From Bacteriovorax sp. MedPE-SWde (GTDB lineage: Bacteria; Bdellovibrionota; Bacteriovoracia; Bacteriovoracales; Bacteriovoracaceae), in assembly GCA_001874305.1 (NCBI GenBank), contig MPCU01000004.1, positions 1 to 64,000 of the forward strand: 64,000 bases of DNA, written 5' to 3'. Each line of letters opens with the position of its first letter. Positions within the stretch are counted from its first letter, which is position 1. The translations under genes were made by a program, and so were the position numbers. The notes below the pieces were generated by a model. That model made no database searches. It was not told the origin of the DNA and saw only the letters and a program-made list of their open reading frames with translations. This document shows positions 8,804-16,793 of this stretch, piece by piece.

Positions 8804-9597
8804 ATAACTTACAAAAATGGGTTCAAACGATAAAGATTTCTTGGAAGCGATATACAGCATATCGTCTCAACTTCTTTTTACAGATTATTGGTCCATCACT
8901 TATATTCTTCTTTATTAAATACAATCTTTGGAGCTCTATTTATAGTGGTGAAGAAGGCTTAGTAATAAAGGGCTACGACTTCAACCAGATGATTACCTAT
9001 CACATTTGGAGTTTTGTTGTTGCTCAAATAGCTCAAGGGCATACGGCACTTAACCTATCTATAGATATACGAATGGGTAGAATCTCAAGCTATTTGATTT
9101 ATCCATTTAACTTTTGGGAATTTCATACAGCTTCATTTCTAGGGTTTCAAATTCTTCAGTTGGGAATCACTTGTCTCTCAATGACAGTATTTTCTCTTTT
9201 GGGAATTCTACCGGATTTTACATTGTCCGGAATGCTCTATGGTATATCTGCATGTCTCTATGTGAGTCTCTTTTGGTATGCACTTCAGTACTTCACTGGA
9301 ATGTTGGCCTTTTGGTTAGAAGAAACATGGATTCTAAGAGTTATCCTTCAAGTTATTACTGTTTTTCTATCCGGAGCAGTTATTCCACTTGAGCTTTTTC
9401 CAGAAGCTGTGAGAAGTGTTCTTGAATACACTCCTTTTCCTTATCTTACTTACTACCCTATTAAAATATTTATGGGTGCCCCTGTTGATATGCTTAACTT
9501 CTACGGAGTTATTACGATTTGGCTGGCAATTTTTACGGCCATTAACTCATACCTATGGAAGCGAGGAATTCGACTCTATACAGCGGCGGGGATGTAA
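8800..9597 (+). CDS. ABC-2 type exporter permease 1
   Basis: A 265-residue permease with six hydrophobic segments, including LNFFLQIIGPSLIFFFI and the C-terminal LSGAVIPLELFPEAVR followed by LEYTPFPYLTYYPIKIFMG, which is characteristic of the ABC2_membrane_6/DUF990 permeases paired with this type of ATPase. It overlaps the ATPase gene by 4 bp, and its stop codon shares one base with the ATG of the second permease, so expression is translationally coupled. Confidence 0.85.
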   Translation: MNNLQKWVQTIKISWKRYTAYRLNFFLQIIGPSLIFFFIKYNLWSSIYSGEEGLVIKGYDFNQMITYHIWSFVVAQIAQGHTALNLSIDIRMGRISSYLIYPFNFWEFHTASFLGFQILQLGITCLSMTVFSLLGILPDFTLSGMLYGISACLYVSLFWYALQYFTGMLAFWLEETWILRVILQVITVFLSGAVIPLELFPEAVRSVLEYTPFPYLTYYPIKIFMGAPVDMLNFYGVITIWLAIFTAINSYLWKRGIRLYTAAGM

Positions 9598-10397
9598 TGA
9601 AGTTATTCTCAGAAACTAAACACTATCTCTCAGTTTATAGAAAGTTCATTTCGACAAGCGTCTCTGAAGCAACGAGTTTTAGAACTAGCTTTATCCTGAT
9701 GATTTTCATGGATATATTCTTCTTTCTCTCTGCAATACTGACAGTTGATTTTATCTATGATCATGTTGCGACTATTGGAAGTTGGAAAAGACCTCAGCTG
9801 ATGTTCTTCATATCGTTTATGCTAACAGTGGATCATCTTCATATGCTCTTACTTAGTCATAACTTTTGGCGCTTCTCTGATGATCTTAAGTCTGGAAACC
9901 TAGACTTTACTCTACTTCGACCATTGAGCTCAATATTTATAGTATTCTTTAGATATTTTAAACCATCGTCTATTCCAAATAGCTTTATCTCTACTGGAAC
10001 ACTTATCTACTTTGGAATGCAAAATGGCTTTGGCCCAACACAGTGGATCTTACTTCCATTCTTGGTTATTTTGGCCTTTATACTTCTAGCATTATTAGAG
10101 TTCATCATCTCATGTGCAATGTTCTGGCTTGTTGAAGGCCTAGGAATTAATTTTTTAAGAATGCAAATGCAACAGCTTTCAAGATGGCCTGATTTTATCT
10201 ACGGATACTTTACTAAGAAGCTTCTAACATTTGGGGTACCTGTCCTACTTATTGGCTCAGGACCTGTACATTTTTTATTAGACATAAATAATTGGCCTTA
10301 CCTACTTGGAATGATTGTCTCCTGTATTGGTTGCTTTTACTTCCTTATTTTTCTTTGGAATAGAGGCCTCAATCATTACGACTCAGCATCGAGCTAA
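9597..10397 (+). CDS. ABC-2 type exporter permease 2
   Basis: The second membrane subunit of the exporter: 266 residues, about six hydrophobic segments, with LKSGNLDFTLLRPLSSIFIVFFRYF corresponding to the conserved loop after helix 3 of DUF990 permeases. The ATG at 9597 overlaps the preceding stop (taATG); an in-frame ATG at 9555 would lie inside permease 1 and is less likely. Together with the preceding two genes it would form a heterodimeric exporter of unknown cargo. Confidence 0.83.
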   Translation: MKLFSETKHYLSVYRKFISTSVSEATSFRTSFILMIFMDIFFFLSAILTVDFIYDHVATIGSWKRPQLMFFISFMLTVDHLHMLLLSHNFWRFSDDLKSGNLDFTLLRPLSSIFIVFFRYFKPSSIPNSFISTGTLIYFGMQNGFGPTQWILLPFLVILAFILLALLEFIISCAMFWLVEGLGINFLRMQMQQLSRWPDFIYGYFTKKLLTFGVPVLLIGSGPVHFLLDINNWPYLLGMIVSCIGCFYFLIFLWNRGLNHYDSASS

Positions 10398-10416
10398 TTA
10401 AATAAAAGGATATAAT

Positions 10417-10803
10417 ATGGAAAACTTCATCAACATGATTATCAAGAACCTTGAAGGGAATGGTTTCCCAGACAAGAAAGTATCTCTTCCAACAGAGAAG
10501 ATGTACGAAGTTGCTGACAGTAAAGGATTCAGCTTCAATGCAGTCCTTGACGAGATGAAAGCAAATCATCAAATAGAAACAGAGATCGGACCAGAAAAGA
10601 CAGTGTTTTTTAAGTCTCTACCTGAGCAGGCATCAAATCCTTTTGAGGGAATGGACCAAATGTCTATGATGAAACAAGCTCAAGAGATGATGTCTAAAAT
10701 GGACCCTGAAGAACTTAAGAAAATGCAAGATATGATAATGAATATGTCACCTGAAGAAAAAGAAGAACTCATGAAAAAAGGAAAAGGAATGGGACTAATC
10801 TAA
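10417..10803 (+). CDS. Small methionine-rich protein of unknown function
   Basis: 128 residues with no signal peptide. The N-terminal half (to about residue 65) looks like a compact helical domain. The C-terminal half is rich in Met, Glu, Lys and Gln (MSMMKQAQEMMSKM, then MDPEELKKMQDM and MSPEEKEELMKK) and is predicted as amphipathic helices, reminiscent of STI1/chaperone-tail or signal-recognition M-domain-like sequences, but no family can be assigned. A GGATAT-type weak ribosome site precedes the ATG. It follows the ABC operon by 19 bp and may be read with it. Its end overlaps the next, convergent gene by 9 bp. Confidence 0.7.
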   Translation: MENFINMIIKNLEGNGFPDKKVSLPTEKMYEVADSKGFSFNAVLDEMKANHQIETEIGPEKTVFFKSLPEQASNPFEGMDQMSMMKQAQEMMSKMDPEELKKMQDMIMNMSPEEKEELMKKGKGMGLI

Positions 10804-11835
10804 GTCCCATTTATACATTTCATACTTCTTTGCACAAAGAGATTTATTAAAGTCATCAATTGATCTTCTTAAATCTCTTCCAGTATCTTTAAACTTCTCA
10901 CTTACTTCCGCCTTAGTAATTACATCATCAAGTTTTAATTCTGCAGTTCTTATATACTTTGCCATGACATTCTCATCGATAATTCTAAGTAATGAGTACT
11001 CCACTAATGAGGAAGGTCCAACAAGGGCCAGTGGAAACATGAGTCCATCAATAGGATTCTTTGCACAATATGATTTTTCAAATTGAAAGCTAGAGTTAAA
11101 GAGTGCAGTAATCACAGACCTCTGAATATCATCATCACTAATACTACTCTTCGCCTCTAGTAGTTTCTTCTCTTTGAATATTGCAAGAGCACTTACTGCA
11201 GTATTTAAAATTTGTCCGGTGGCGGTATGTCCTTGAGTAGAAAAATCTTGTAGCTGCTCTGTTAAGCAACCTATTCTTTTCATGTCACACTCTAACCTTA
11301 GCTCTTTCTTTATCGCTAAGAGATCTAGGGCCTCCTGTCCCGTTTGGATAATAAAGGCAGTCGATGGATGTACGGACTTCTTTAATACACTTAATCCAAA
11401 CCTATTTCTTACATTACTTTCGCCGAAGTAATTGAACACTGATGCAAGTAGGATATTAAAGAAAAGGCCTGTAAAAATAATTTTTCGAAGCGAGTTCTTT
11501 TCAGTGAACTCTTTATTAACCACAACAATACTTGTGAGAAGATGTGCAAAGGGAAAGAAGAAGAGTGTCGCCATATATCCGACTCTCTTTGCAAATGATT
11601 TCTCGAGGTTTTTTAAATAGCGATAAAAGCCATCTTCGAGAATTATTGCTGTGATAATACCAACAAGTAGCAATATAAAATTGAGGTAGAACTCTGCCCT
11701 ATAGTATTCAAAACGATTACAGAAAATCAGTATAGATATTAAGCTTAGGTTTAGAGCGAGAGAAGGTAGCGCTCTATTTCTCATAAACGAGACATATTCT
11801 TGATGAGTTGATTCTTTAATATTTGGAAATTTCAT
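10795..11835 (-). CDS. Multi-pass membrane protein of unknown function
   Basis: 346 residues. About four hydrophobic helices occupy residues 25-160 (LALNLSLISILIFC, LNFILLLVGIITAIIL, MATLFFFPFAHLLTSIVVV, IIFTGLFFNILLASVF); the remaining 185 residues form a soluble domain with several cysteines (C179, C186 region and C near the C-terminus). If that domain is periplasmic, disulfides are possible. No family was recognised. The gene lies downstream of nsrR on the same strand, 30 bp after it, so it may be part of that unit. Confidence 0.7.
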   Translation of the reverse strand: MKFPNIKESTHQEYVSFMRNRALPSLALNLSLISILIFCNRFEYYRAEFYLNFILLLVGIITAIILEDGFYRYLKNLEKSFAKRVGYMATLFFFPFAHLLTSIVVVNKEFTEKNSLRKIIFTGLFFNILLASVFNYFGESNVRNRFGLSVLKKSVHPSTAFIIQTGQEALDLLAIKKELRLECDMKRIGCLTEQLQDFSTQGHTATGQILNTAVSALAIFKEKKLLEAKSSISDDDIQRSVITALFNSSFQFEKSYCAKNPIDGLMFPLALVGPSSLVEYSLLRIIDENVMAKYIRTAELKLDDVITKAEVSEKFKDTGRDLRRSIDDFNKSLCAKKYEMYKWDLD

Positions 11836-11865
11836 ATATTTAAAGATATAGGAATACTCTTATCA

Positions 11866-12294
11866 CTACAATGAAAGAGCGTCACTTAGGCCAGACTTAT
11901 TAGAAACAACATCTGAAAGGTAGTATTCTTCAAGCGTTAGATAGAAACTATTTTGTGCCTTCTTAAGGGCCGCCTTTAACTTACAAGCACCATTAATTTG
12001 GCATTCTCCCTCATCAGAAAAGCACTCAACAAGCTTTGTATCGTTTTCCAGGTCTCTAACCAGCTTACCAATATTTAAGGCCTTAGGATCAATCTTAAGT
12101 CTTAGACCTCCGCCCTTACCTTTAAAGCTTTCAATGACACCTAATTTAGAGAGATTATGAACGACTTTAACAAGGTGGTTCTTAGAGATCTTGTAGCTCT
12201 CAGCAATTTCTGCCACTGTCGATAACTTGTCCCCTTTAAGGGCCAAGTATATCAATACCCTAAGGCTATAGTCAGTAAAGTTTGAGAGTCTCAT
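11866..12294 (-). CDS. nsrR: Rrf2-family, NsrR-like iron-sulfur repressor
   Basis: A winged-helix Rrf2 regulator that in NsrR senses nitric oxide through an Fe-S cluster. The N-terminus MRLSNFTDYSLRVLIYLAL is characteristic of NsrR; the helix-turn-helix covers about residues 25-55, and three cysteines (C91, C98, C104; ECFSDEGECQINGACKL) form the cluster-binding arm. The ATG at 12294 has a GGAAAGAG ribosome site and gives the usual 142 residues; an upstream extension is rejected. It is divergent from a truncated haemoglobin, with a near-perfect dyad between. Gene name is by similarity; IscR-like function is less likely because of Cys spacing and context. Confidence 0.85.
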   Translation of the reverse strand: MRLSNFTDYSLRVLIYLALKGDKLSTVAEIAESYKISKNHLVKVVHNLSKLGVIESFKGKGGGLRLKIDPKALNIGKLVRDLENDTKLVECFSDEGECQINGACKLKAALKKAQNSFYLTLEEYYLSDVVSNKSGLSDALSL

Positions 12295-12355
12295 CTCTTT
12301 CCTATAATTAAATTCATAATTTTCTTTACCAGAATACAAAATATGTTATAACTTT

Positions 12356-12382
12356 ATAATATATATTTCAAATACATATTAT
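12356..12382. promoter_or_regulatory. Probable NsrR operator (27-bp dyad)
   Basis: Left arm ATAATATATATTT (12356-12368), centre C, right arm AAATACATATTAT (12370-12382). The arms match at 12 of 13 positions. AT-rich dyads of this form, with ATTT/AAAT cores, are the known style of NsrR sites. It lies 16 bp upstream of the haemoglobin ATG. It also covers a TTGAAA-N17-TAACAT promoter on the minus strand toward nsrR, which would allow autoregulation. Confidence 0.65.
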
Positions 12383-12397
12383 AACCAAGGGCAATTT

Positions 12398-12763
12398 ATG
12401 ACTACATTATTTGAACAAATCGGTGGAAGAGACGCAGTTAACGCAGCTGTAGACATTTTTTATAACAAAGTATTAGCAGATGACAGAATCAAGCACTTCT
12501 TTGAAGGTATTGAGATGAAGAACCAAAGACGTAAGCAAATCCTATTTCTTACGATGGCATTTGGTGGTCCAAATAACTACGATGGTGTTGATATGAGAAA
12601 AGGACACGCTCACCTAGTTGAAAAAGGGCTTAATGACTCTCATTTTGACGCTGTTGTTGAAAACTTAGGAGCAACACTTACTGAGCTTGGTGTTCCAGCG
12701 GAACTAATCGGGCAAGTTGCTGCGATTGCAGAGACAACAAGAAATGACGTTTTAGGTAAGTAA
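12398..12763 (+). CDS. Truncated haemoglobin, group I
   Basis: A 121-residue 2-on-2 globin. It begins TTLFEQIGGRDAVNAAVDIFY, typical of group I (trHbN); the proximal histidine is H67 or the HAHL region (GHAHLVEKGL), and FGGPNNYDG is the usual EF turn. Known group I truncated globins bind O2 and can convert nitric oxide to nitrate. The NsrR-like gene next door and the dyad in front support a nitric-oxide detoxification role. It is a single-gene unit; an AAGGGC sequence may serve as ribosome site. Confidence 0.93.
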   Translation: MTTLFEQIGGRDAVNAAVDIFYNKVLADDRIKHFFEGIEMKNQRRKQILFLTMAFGGPNNYDGVDMRKGHAHLVEKGLNDSHFDAVVENLGATLTELGVPAELIGQVAAIAETTRNDVLGK

Positions 12764-12843
12764 TATCAATGTATTTTCTTCACTAAAGCTTCTTTCAATT
12801 CCATTATGTGTTACTTTCTGGAAAATAATACATTGGAGCATAA

Positions 12844-13449
12844 GTGAAGAAGATATTTCTATCGGTACTAATTATTGCCAATATTTCTGTGGCGGCAAAT
12901 ACATCTACGAAAGCTATTACTAAAACATCTGAAACAACATCAGTTGATAAAGACTCACAAAGTAATAGAAAGGATCTTAAGTACTCTATTCAATATGGTG
13001 GAGGACTACTCCTTTTGAGTGCCGCAACAATATTGGAAATTAACTACCTTAAAAATTCTAAAAGGTCTTTTTCACTTAGGTATGCAAAAAGTGATGCTGA
13101 CCAGTACGACGACGAAGAGCAGACGGCCCTACTTGCAGGGATGAAGCTATTCTCAGGAAACTCATTCTATGTGAGACCTGAAGCTTATTATAGAGATTTT
13201 CAAGAAACTGTTAGTCCTGAGCTATTCTCTAGTGAAACAAGACAAAGAAAAGTTCAAGATATCGGTATTTCAATTAATATTGGAAACGAATGGCAGTGGG
13301 AAAACTTCACTCTTGGCTGTGACTGGATTGGAGCCGCTTATCAAGTTGCAACTTTAAAAGATAACGGAGAAAGAGACTGGCTTTATAGCGATGACCTCGA
13401 GATCCTACAATTAAGTTTTTTGAATTTAAGACTTGGTTACTCATTCTAA
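12844..13449 (+). CDS. Exported protein of unknown function, possible small outer-membrane barrel
   Basis: 201 residues with a signal peptide (MKKIFLSVLIIANISVAANT). After a Ser/Thr-rich linker there is a hydrophobic stretch (YGGGLLLLSAATILEINYL) and then alternating beta-type segments (FSLRYAKSD, SFYVRPEAYYRDF, IGISINIGNEWQW, FTLGCDWIGAAYQV) ending in an aromatic LRLGYSF. A final Phe after alternating residues is typical of outer-membrane barrels. No family was recognised. It starts with GTG behind a GGAG site and ends in front of a bidirectional terminator. Confidence 0.7.
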   Translation: MKKIFLSVLIIANISVAANTSTKAITKTSETTSVDKDSQSNRKDLKYSIQYGGGLLLLSAATILEINYLKNSKRSFSLRYAKSDADQYDDEEQTALLAGMKLFSGNSFYVRPEAYYRDFQETVSPELFSSETRQRKVQDIGISINIGNEWQWENFTLGCDWIGAAYQVATLKDNGERDWLYSDDLEILQLSFLNLRLGYSF

Positions 13450-13459
13450 ACAAATAAAA

Positions 13460-13479
13460 AAGGCTCCAATCGGAGCCTT
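13460..13479. terminator. Bidirectional intrinsic terminator
   Basis: Perfect stem AAGGCTCC (13460-13467) and GGAGCCTT (13472-13479) with an AATC loop. On the minus strand it is followed by six T residues; on the plus strand by a T-rich run (aatatttt). It separates the convergent genes 12844-13449 and 13488-14213. Confidence 0.9.
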
Positions 13480-13487
13480 AATATTTT

Positions 13488-14213
13488 CTATTTCTTTCTA
13501 TTTTTCTTCATGAAGTTTTTAAATCTTGCGATTTGTTTTCTTGCTTTTCGTAAACTCTTTGCTTGGTTCTTAGTACTTGATGCCTTTGACTCTCCAAGAG
13601 CAACAACATTACAAGTAACTCTATCAAAAACAATGATATCTAGCTCACCAATTGTTCTCTTACCTTTTGCGTATGTGTACTCTACACCTGAAGCAACTGT
13701 GTAATCAGACTTAGGGTAGATATTTCCAAGTTCTTGTAGGTAGTAACGAGAAAGAACTTCTAGAACAGCACCAACATTTGGTCTCTTCATATTCTCTCTT
13801 TTCGCTGTTTCTCTTACATACTTTAAGTATGTATTCATTTGCTCTTCTCTGTCGTAGAACGAAACTTCCATCTCACTTTCAAATGGAGCTTTACCGGCCA
13901 TATCCGCAAATGGACGATCTATATTTACGTAAATATCTTTAGAGCAAGATCTATTAACCATTCCTCTTTCAGTTTCAAGTGCACACCAAACTGAATCAAC
14001 GGCCTTTCTTGAAATTGGAAAACCGTATGTGTATCCATATTTCTTAGCATCTTGAACACCAAAGAAAATATACTTTTGGATAGATGTGAATCTCTCATAG
14101 TTCCATGAAGGACAATCTGCATCTTTGTAATTAGTAACGTGTTTGAAGTGAGTTGTGTTTGCTGAAGCAGCAAATGAAAGGGTAACTAAAAGTAGAAGCA
14201 CTAGCGATTTCAT
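13488..14213 (-). CDS. Exported protein with probable PD-(D/E)XK nuclease domain
   Basis: 241 residues with a clear signal peptide (MKSLVLLLLVTLSFAASANT). The N-terminal half has four cysteines (C34, C77, C90 and one near 201) that could form disulfides. The C-terminal half shows the order of a PD-(D/E)XK nuclease core: E152 in a helix (GAVLEVLSRYY), D192 (GELDIIVFD) and E208-x-K210 (VVALGESKAS), followed by a basic helix (SLRKARKQIARFKNFMKK). Predicted to cleave DNA or RNA outside the cytoplasm, which in a predator could mean prey nucleic acid; this is inference. The ATG at 14213 has a GGGAGAG site and starts the signal peptide; an upstream in-frame start at 14249 is rejected. Confidence 0.65.
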   Translation of the reverse strand: MKSLVLLLLVTLSFAASANTTHFKHVTNYKDADCPSWNYERFTSIQKYIFFGVQDAKKYGYTYGFPISRKAVDSVWCALETERGMVNRSCSKDIYVNIDRPFADMAGKAPFESEMEVSFYDREEQMNTYLKYVRETAKRENMKRPNVGAVLEVLSRYYLQELGNIYPKSDYTVASGVEYTYAKGKRTIGELDIIVFDRVTCNVVALGESKASSTKNQAKSLRKARKQIARFKNFMKKNRKK

Positions 14214-14278
14214 TTTCTCTCCCTGTTGAAAACGCATTAGTTGTAACAAATATTTTATATAAGTCCAACTTAATAATA

Positions 14279-14304
14279 CTCACCATTACGACTATAACGG
14301 TGAG
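14279..14304 (-). terminator. Probable terminator of the small secreted gene
   Basis: CTCACCATTA (14279-14288) and TAACGGTGAG (14295-14304) form a 10-bp stem with one mismatch over a six-base loop. On the minus strand the trailing sequence is T/A-rich (TATTATTAAG) rather than a pure T tract. Confidence 0.6.
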
Positions 14305-14316
14305 CATCAAAACAAA

Positions 14317-14625
14317 TTACATATGTGTTTCTATAAGGTCTGCGTAAATAATCTCGCAGTTTGCACCAATTACCACTTCGTAAGTATCGTGTGAAGGCCA
14401 AACCTCAGGGTCTTTGTCCCAAACTTGGTGATAAACATCAAAGAATCCATCCCCCATCCACTTTACATCGTAGTTTTGAAAACCATCCTGTGCGGCCAAA
14501 AGTCCACCAGAAGCAACGATCTTTTCTTGAACTGTAGAGAGAACTTTCTCCTCACATGTCTTGAAACTATCCGCGAAAGAGCTAAATGAGATTAATGATG
14601 CGATTAATAGAATTGAGTATTTCAT
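14317..14625 (-). CDS. Small exported protein of unknown function
   Basis: 102 residues with a signal peptide (MKYSILLIASLISFSSFADS). The mature part of about 83 residues has two cysteines (in KTCEEKV and GANCEIIYADLI) that could form one disulfide, and several Trp and Asp residues (YDVKWMGDGFFDVYHQVWD). A GGAGG-type site (aggaggcc) precedes the ATG. No family was recognised. It lies 15 bp downstream of the SDR gene on the same strand and is read after tetR and SDR or alone. Confidence 0.7.
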   Translation of the reverse strand: MKYSILLIASLISFSSFADSFKTCEEKVLSTVQEKIVASGGLLAAQDGFQNYDVKWMGDGFFDVYHQVWDKDPEVWPSHDTYEVVIGANCEIIYADLIETHM

Positions 14626-14640
14626 AGGGCCTCCTAAATT

Positions 14641-15288
14641 TTAGAAGGGTATCTCACACTTATCTTCTGTATGCCAGAAAATTCCAGAGTCGTTGATATC
14701 AAAGCGAGCTATGTCATCGATTATATTCTTTGCCGATTGATCAGGAGTAATATTTCCATTACCTTCTGTCATCTCTGTTTGAACATATCCGGGGTGAAAA
14801 ATTAGAACCGTGATCCCATATTCTTTAAGTTCCTGAGATAGTGTCTTGGCCAAGTTATTTAATGCTGCTTTAGAAGCTCTATAACCGTAGTATTGACCAG
14901 AGTTATCTTTGGTCGAGCCCATAACACTTGAAATGAAAACAAGCTTTGTTCCTGACTTAAACTTAGTTTGAATCCTGTGAGCAAGTGCTACTTGAGAAAT
15001 GGCATTAACCATGAATTGTTCAAGTAGTGTAAAGATATCAAGATAGTCTTCATCAAAGAAGCCCATTCCAGCGTTGAATACTGCAATATCTATTTCACTT
15101 GGAATAACTTCTGTATTTTCTAGAAACTCATCATTTGAAAAATCAAAGTCCAAGTAGGTCTTGGTTTTAAGTTTGCTCAGCTCATCGCTAACAGATCTCG
15201 TTAAGCAATGAACTTCATTATCTTGAGAAAACTGTCTCGCTAACTCGAGTCCAATCCCTCTATTACAGCCCGTTAAGAGAACCTTCAT
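14641..15288 (-). CDS. Short-chain dehydrogenase/reductase
   Basis: A 215-residue NAD(P)-dependent Rossmann oxidoreductase. The cofactor motif is LLTGCNRGIGLELA (TGxxxGIG), NAG is at about residue 73-75 (VFNAGMG), the catalytic Ser lies in FISSVMGS and the YxxxK pair is YYGYRASK. HPGYVQTEM follows as in classical SDRs. The substrate is not known. Its ATG directly follows the stop of the TetR-type gene (TAA-ATG), so the two are cotranscribed and the regulator may control its own partner. Confidence 0.9.
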   Translation of the reverse strand: MKVLLTGCNRGIGLELARQFSQDNEVHCLTRSVSDELSKLKTKTYLDFDFSNDEFLENTEVIPSEIDIAVFNAGMGFFDEDYLDIFTLLEQFMVNAISQVALAHRIQTKFKSGTKLVFISSVMGSTKDNSGQYYGYRASKAALNNLAKTLSQELKEYGITVLIFHPGYVQTEMTEGNGNITPDQSAKNIIDDIARFDINDSGIFWHTEDKCEIPF

Positions 15289-15906
15289 TTAAGACAAGCC
15301 CCAAAGAGGTTTTAAAATTGCGAGTCCATCTCTTTTAAAGTCAATATTTACGATTTCTAAGTTATTTGCAACAAGACAGTTCTTGAGGTCACTACTAATG
15401 TCGTAGTTCTGCCAAACACCAATTAGAACATTATATGAAAGAACCATTTTCTTTCTTAGGTTTTCCTGAGGGACTTCAAATTTAGGATGCATTACTTCTG
15501 CAACACCATCTAAAAGCTTAGCAAGGCCTTTTCTATATTTAAGAAAAACTTCTTCGCTTACGTTTCTCTCTAAGACTACTGGTGCTTTAGAGGCAAGCTT
15601 TAGTAAAACTGGTCTTGCTAAAAGAGAGTCTACAAACTCTTCTAAAAAGTGCTCTACTTTCTTAGTATCGAATTGAAATGATTTTGCCCACTCATGGAAT
15701 AGACTTAATAAAACTGAGAGAAAAAGCTCTTCTTTAGTTTCAAAATAAGTATAGACTGTCCCTTTAGCTACGCCGGCCTTCTTTGCCACTTCACTAATTG
15801 AAGGTAGTTTATCAAGTTGATCATCAAGTAGCTCAAAGGCAGCATTGATAATCATAGTTCTCTTGATTTCTTTTTCTTCAAGACTTGTAGATCTAATTTT
15901 TCCCAT
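15289..15906 (-). CDS. TetR-family transcriptional regulator
   Basis: About 205 residues from the ATG at 15906. The N-terminal DNA-binding domain is typical: IINAAFELLDD, then ISEVAKKAGVAKGTVYTYFETKEELF, with the recognition helix at GVAKGTVYTYF. The C-terminal ligand-binding half is not recognisable to a subfamily. Cotranscribed with the SDR gene with no gap. The ligand may relate to the SDR substrate (inference). An in-frame start 30 bp further upstream lacks a better ribosome site. Confidence 0.92.
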   Translation of the reverse strand: MGKIRSTSLEEKEIKRTMIINAAFELLDDQLDKLPSISEVAKKAGVAKGTVYTYFETKEELFLSVLLSLFHEWAKSFQFDTKKVEHFLEEFVDSLLARPVLLKLASKAPVVLERNVSEEVFLKYRKGLAKLLDGVAEVMHPKFEVPQENLRKKMVLSYNVLIGVWQNYDISSDLKNCLVANNLEIVNIDFKRDGLAILKPLWGLS

Positions 15907-16020
15907 TATATAACCTAAAGGCCTTTTACGGCTCATCGCATCTTAAGTGTGTATTTTCTTTGATAAACTATAGCACCTTCAGAAGAGATTTGTAAAAGTC
16001 ACATTTCAATAGGTTACAAT

Positions 16021-16644
16021 TTAATTGGCCAGGGCCATTGGACCAAGCGGCTTCTTTTTCTTCTTATCTGGACCTACTGGGATAAATACTCGGCATGCAT
16101 AGATATCGTCATTCTCGGCTTCGGCCTTCACACATTTCATCTTTCGACCCCTTCTCTTCTCATACAAAATACCATCATCTCGTTTATGATAGGTCGACAC
16201 ACCTAAGTCCATTCTGTCATAGAGGTACTGGGCCAGCTTCCCTTCTGTATAAATATGGAGTCTGCCATCTATAAACTCAAGCTCGGCCTTGCCCTTAGTT
16301 TTTGATGTTTTAATATATTCTTCAAAGTTTCCTTTTCCATAATCGTGATCCGTCCAATATGAGCTAAGCTCTCCTTCTCCTAAATCTTTTAAATAAAAGT
16401 GGCAGTGATAAATTCGACTAGGCTCTCTTACACAGAATATATGTCTATCATTTTTAAAAATGAGTCCGTGTACGAGATCGGCATAAACACTTTTAACAGG
16501 TAGACGCTTAAAAATATCTCGAGCAATATTAGAATCTAAAATACTTAACTCAGTAGTGTGTGCAGACATCTCTACACCTATAACCTCTTTTGCAGTCGTT
16601 AATGTTGAACCTAAAATACATATCGCTATCAAATATTTTCTCAT
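16021..16644 (-). CDS. Exported protein of unknown function
   Basis: 207 residues with an N-terminal signal (MRKYLIAICILGSTLTTAKE). The mature protein has two to four cysteines (CVREPSRIYHCHFYL and MKCVKAEAENDDIYACRVF) in pairs that could form disulfides, and a basic, Pro-rich tail (PDKKKKKPLGPM). Beta-rich, with repeated aromatic and charged residues. No family was recognised. A GGAGAGG ribosome site is visible on the minus strand. It is a single-gene unit. Confidence 0.7.
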   Translation of the reverse strand: MRKYLIAICILGSTLTTAKEVIGVEMSAHTTELSILDSNIARDIFKRLPVKSVYADLVHGLIFKNDRHIFCVREPSRIYHCHFYLKDLGEGELSSYWTDHDYGKGNFEEYIKTSKTKGKAELEFIDGRLHIYTEGKLAQYLYDRMDLGVSTYHKRDDGILYEKRRGRKMKCVKAEAENDDIYACRVFIPVGPDKKKKKPLGPMALAN

Positions 16645-16767
16645 ATTCGCCTCTCCTTAAAAGAGAGACTATACGACTCAAGTTAATTTGCCATCAATGT
16701 TCAATGAAGTTTTCAAAGAGTTGACATTGGCCTGACGCAAATCAGCGTAAGCTATTGAATATAAAAA

Positions 16768-16788
16768 AAGAGGTACATCGTACCTCTT
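16768..16788 (-). terminator. Intrinsic terminator of the glutamate-synthase-like gene
   Basis: Perfect 9-bp stem AAGAGGTAC (16768-16776) and GTACCTCTT (16780-16788) with a 3-nt loop. On the minus strand it runs directly into seven T residues (16769-16763). It begins 5 bp after the stop of the gene ending at 16794. Confidence 0.93.
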
Positions 16789-16793
16789 AGTCA

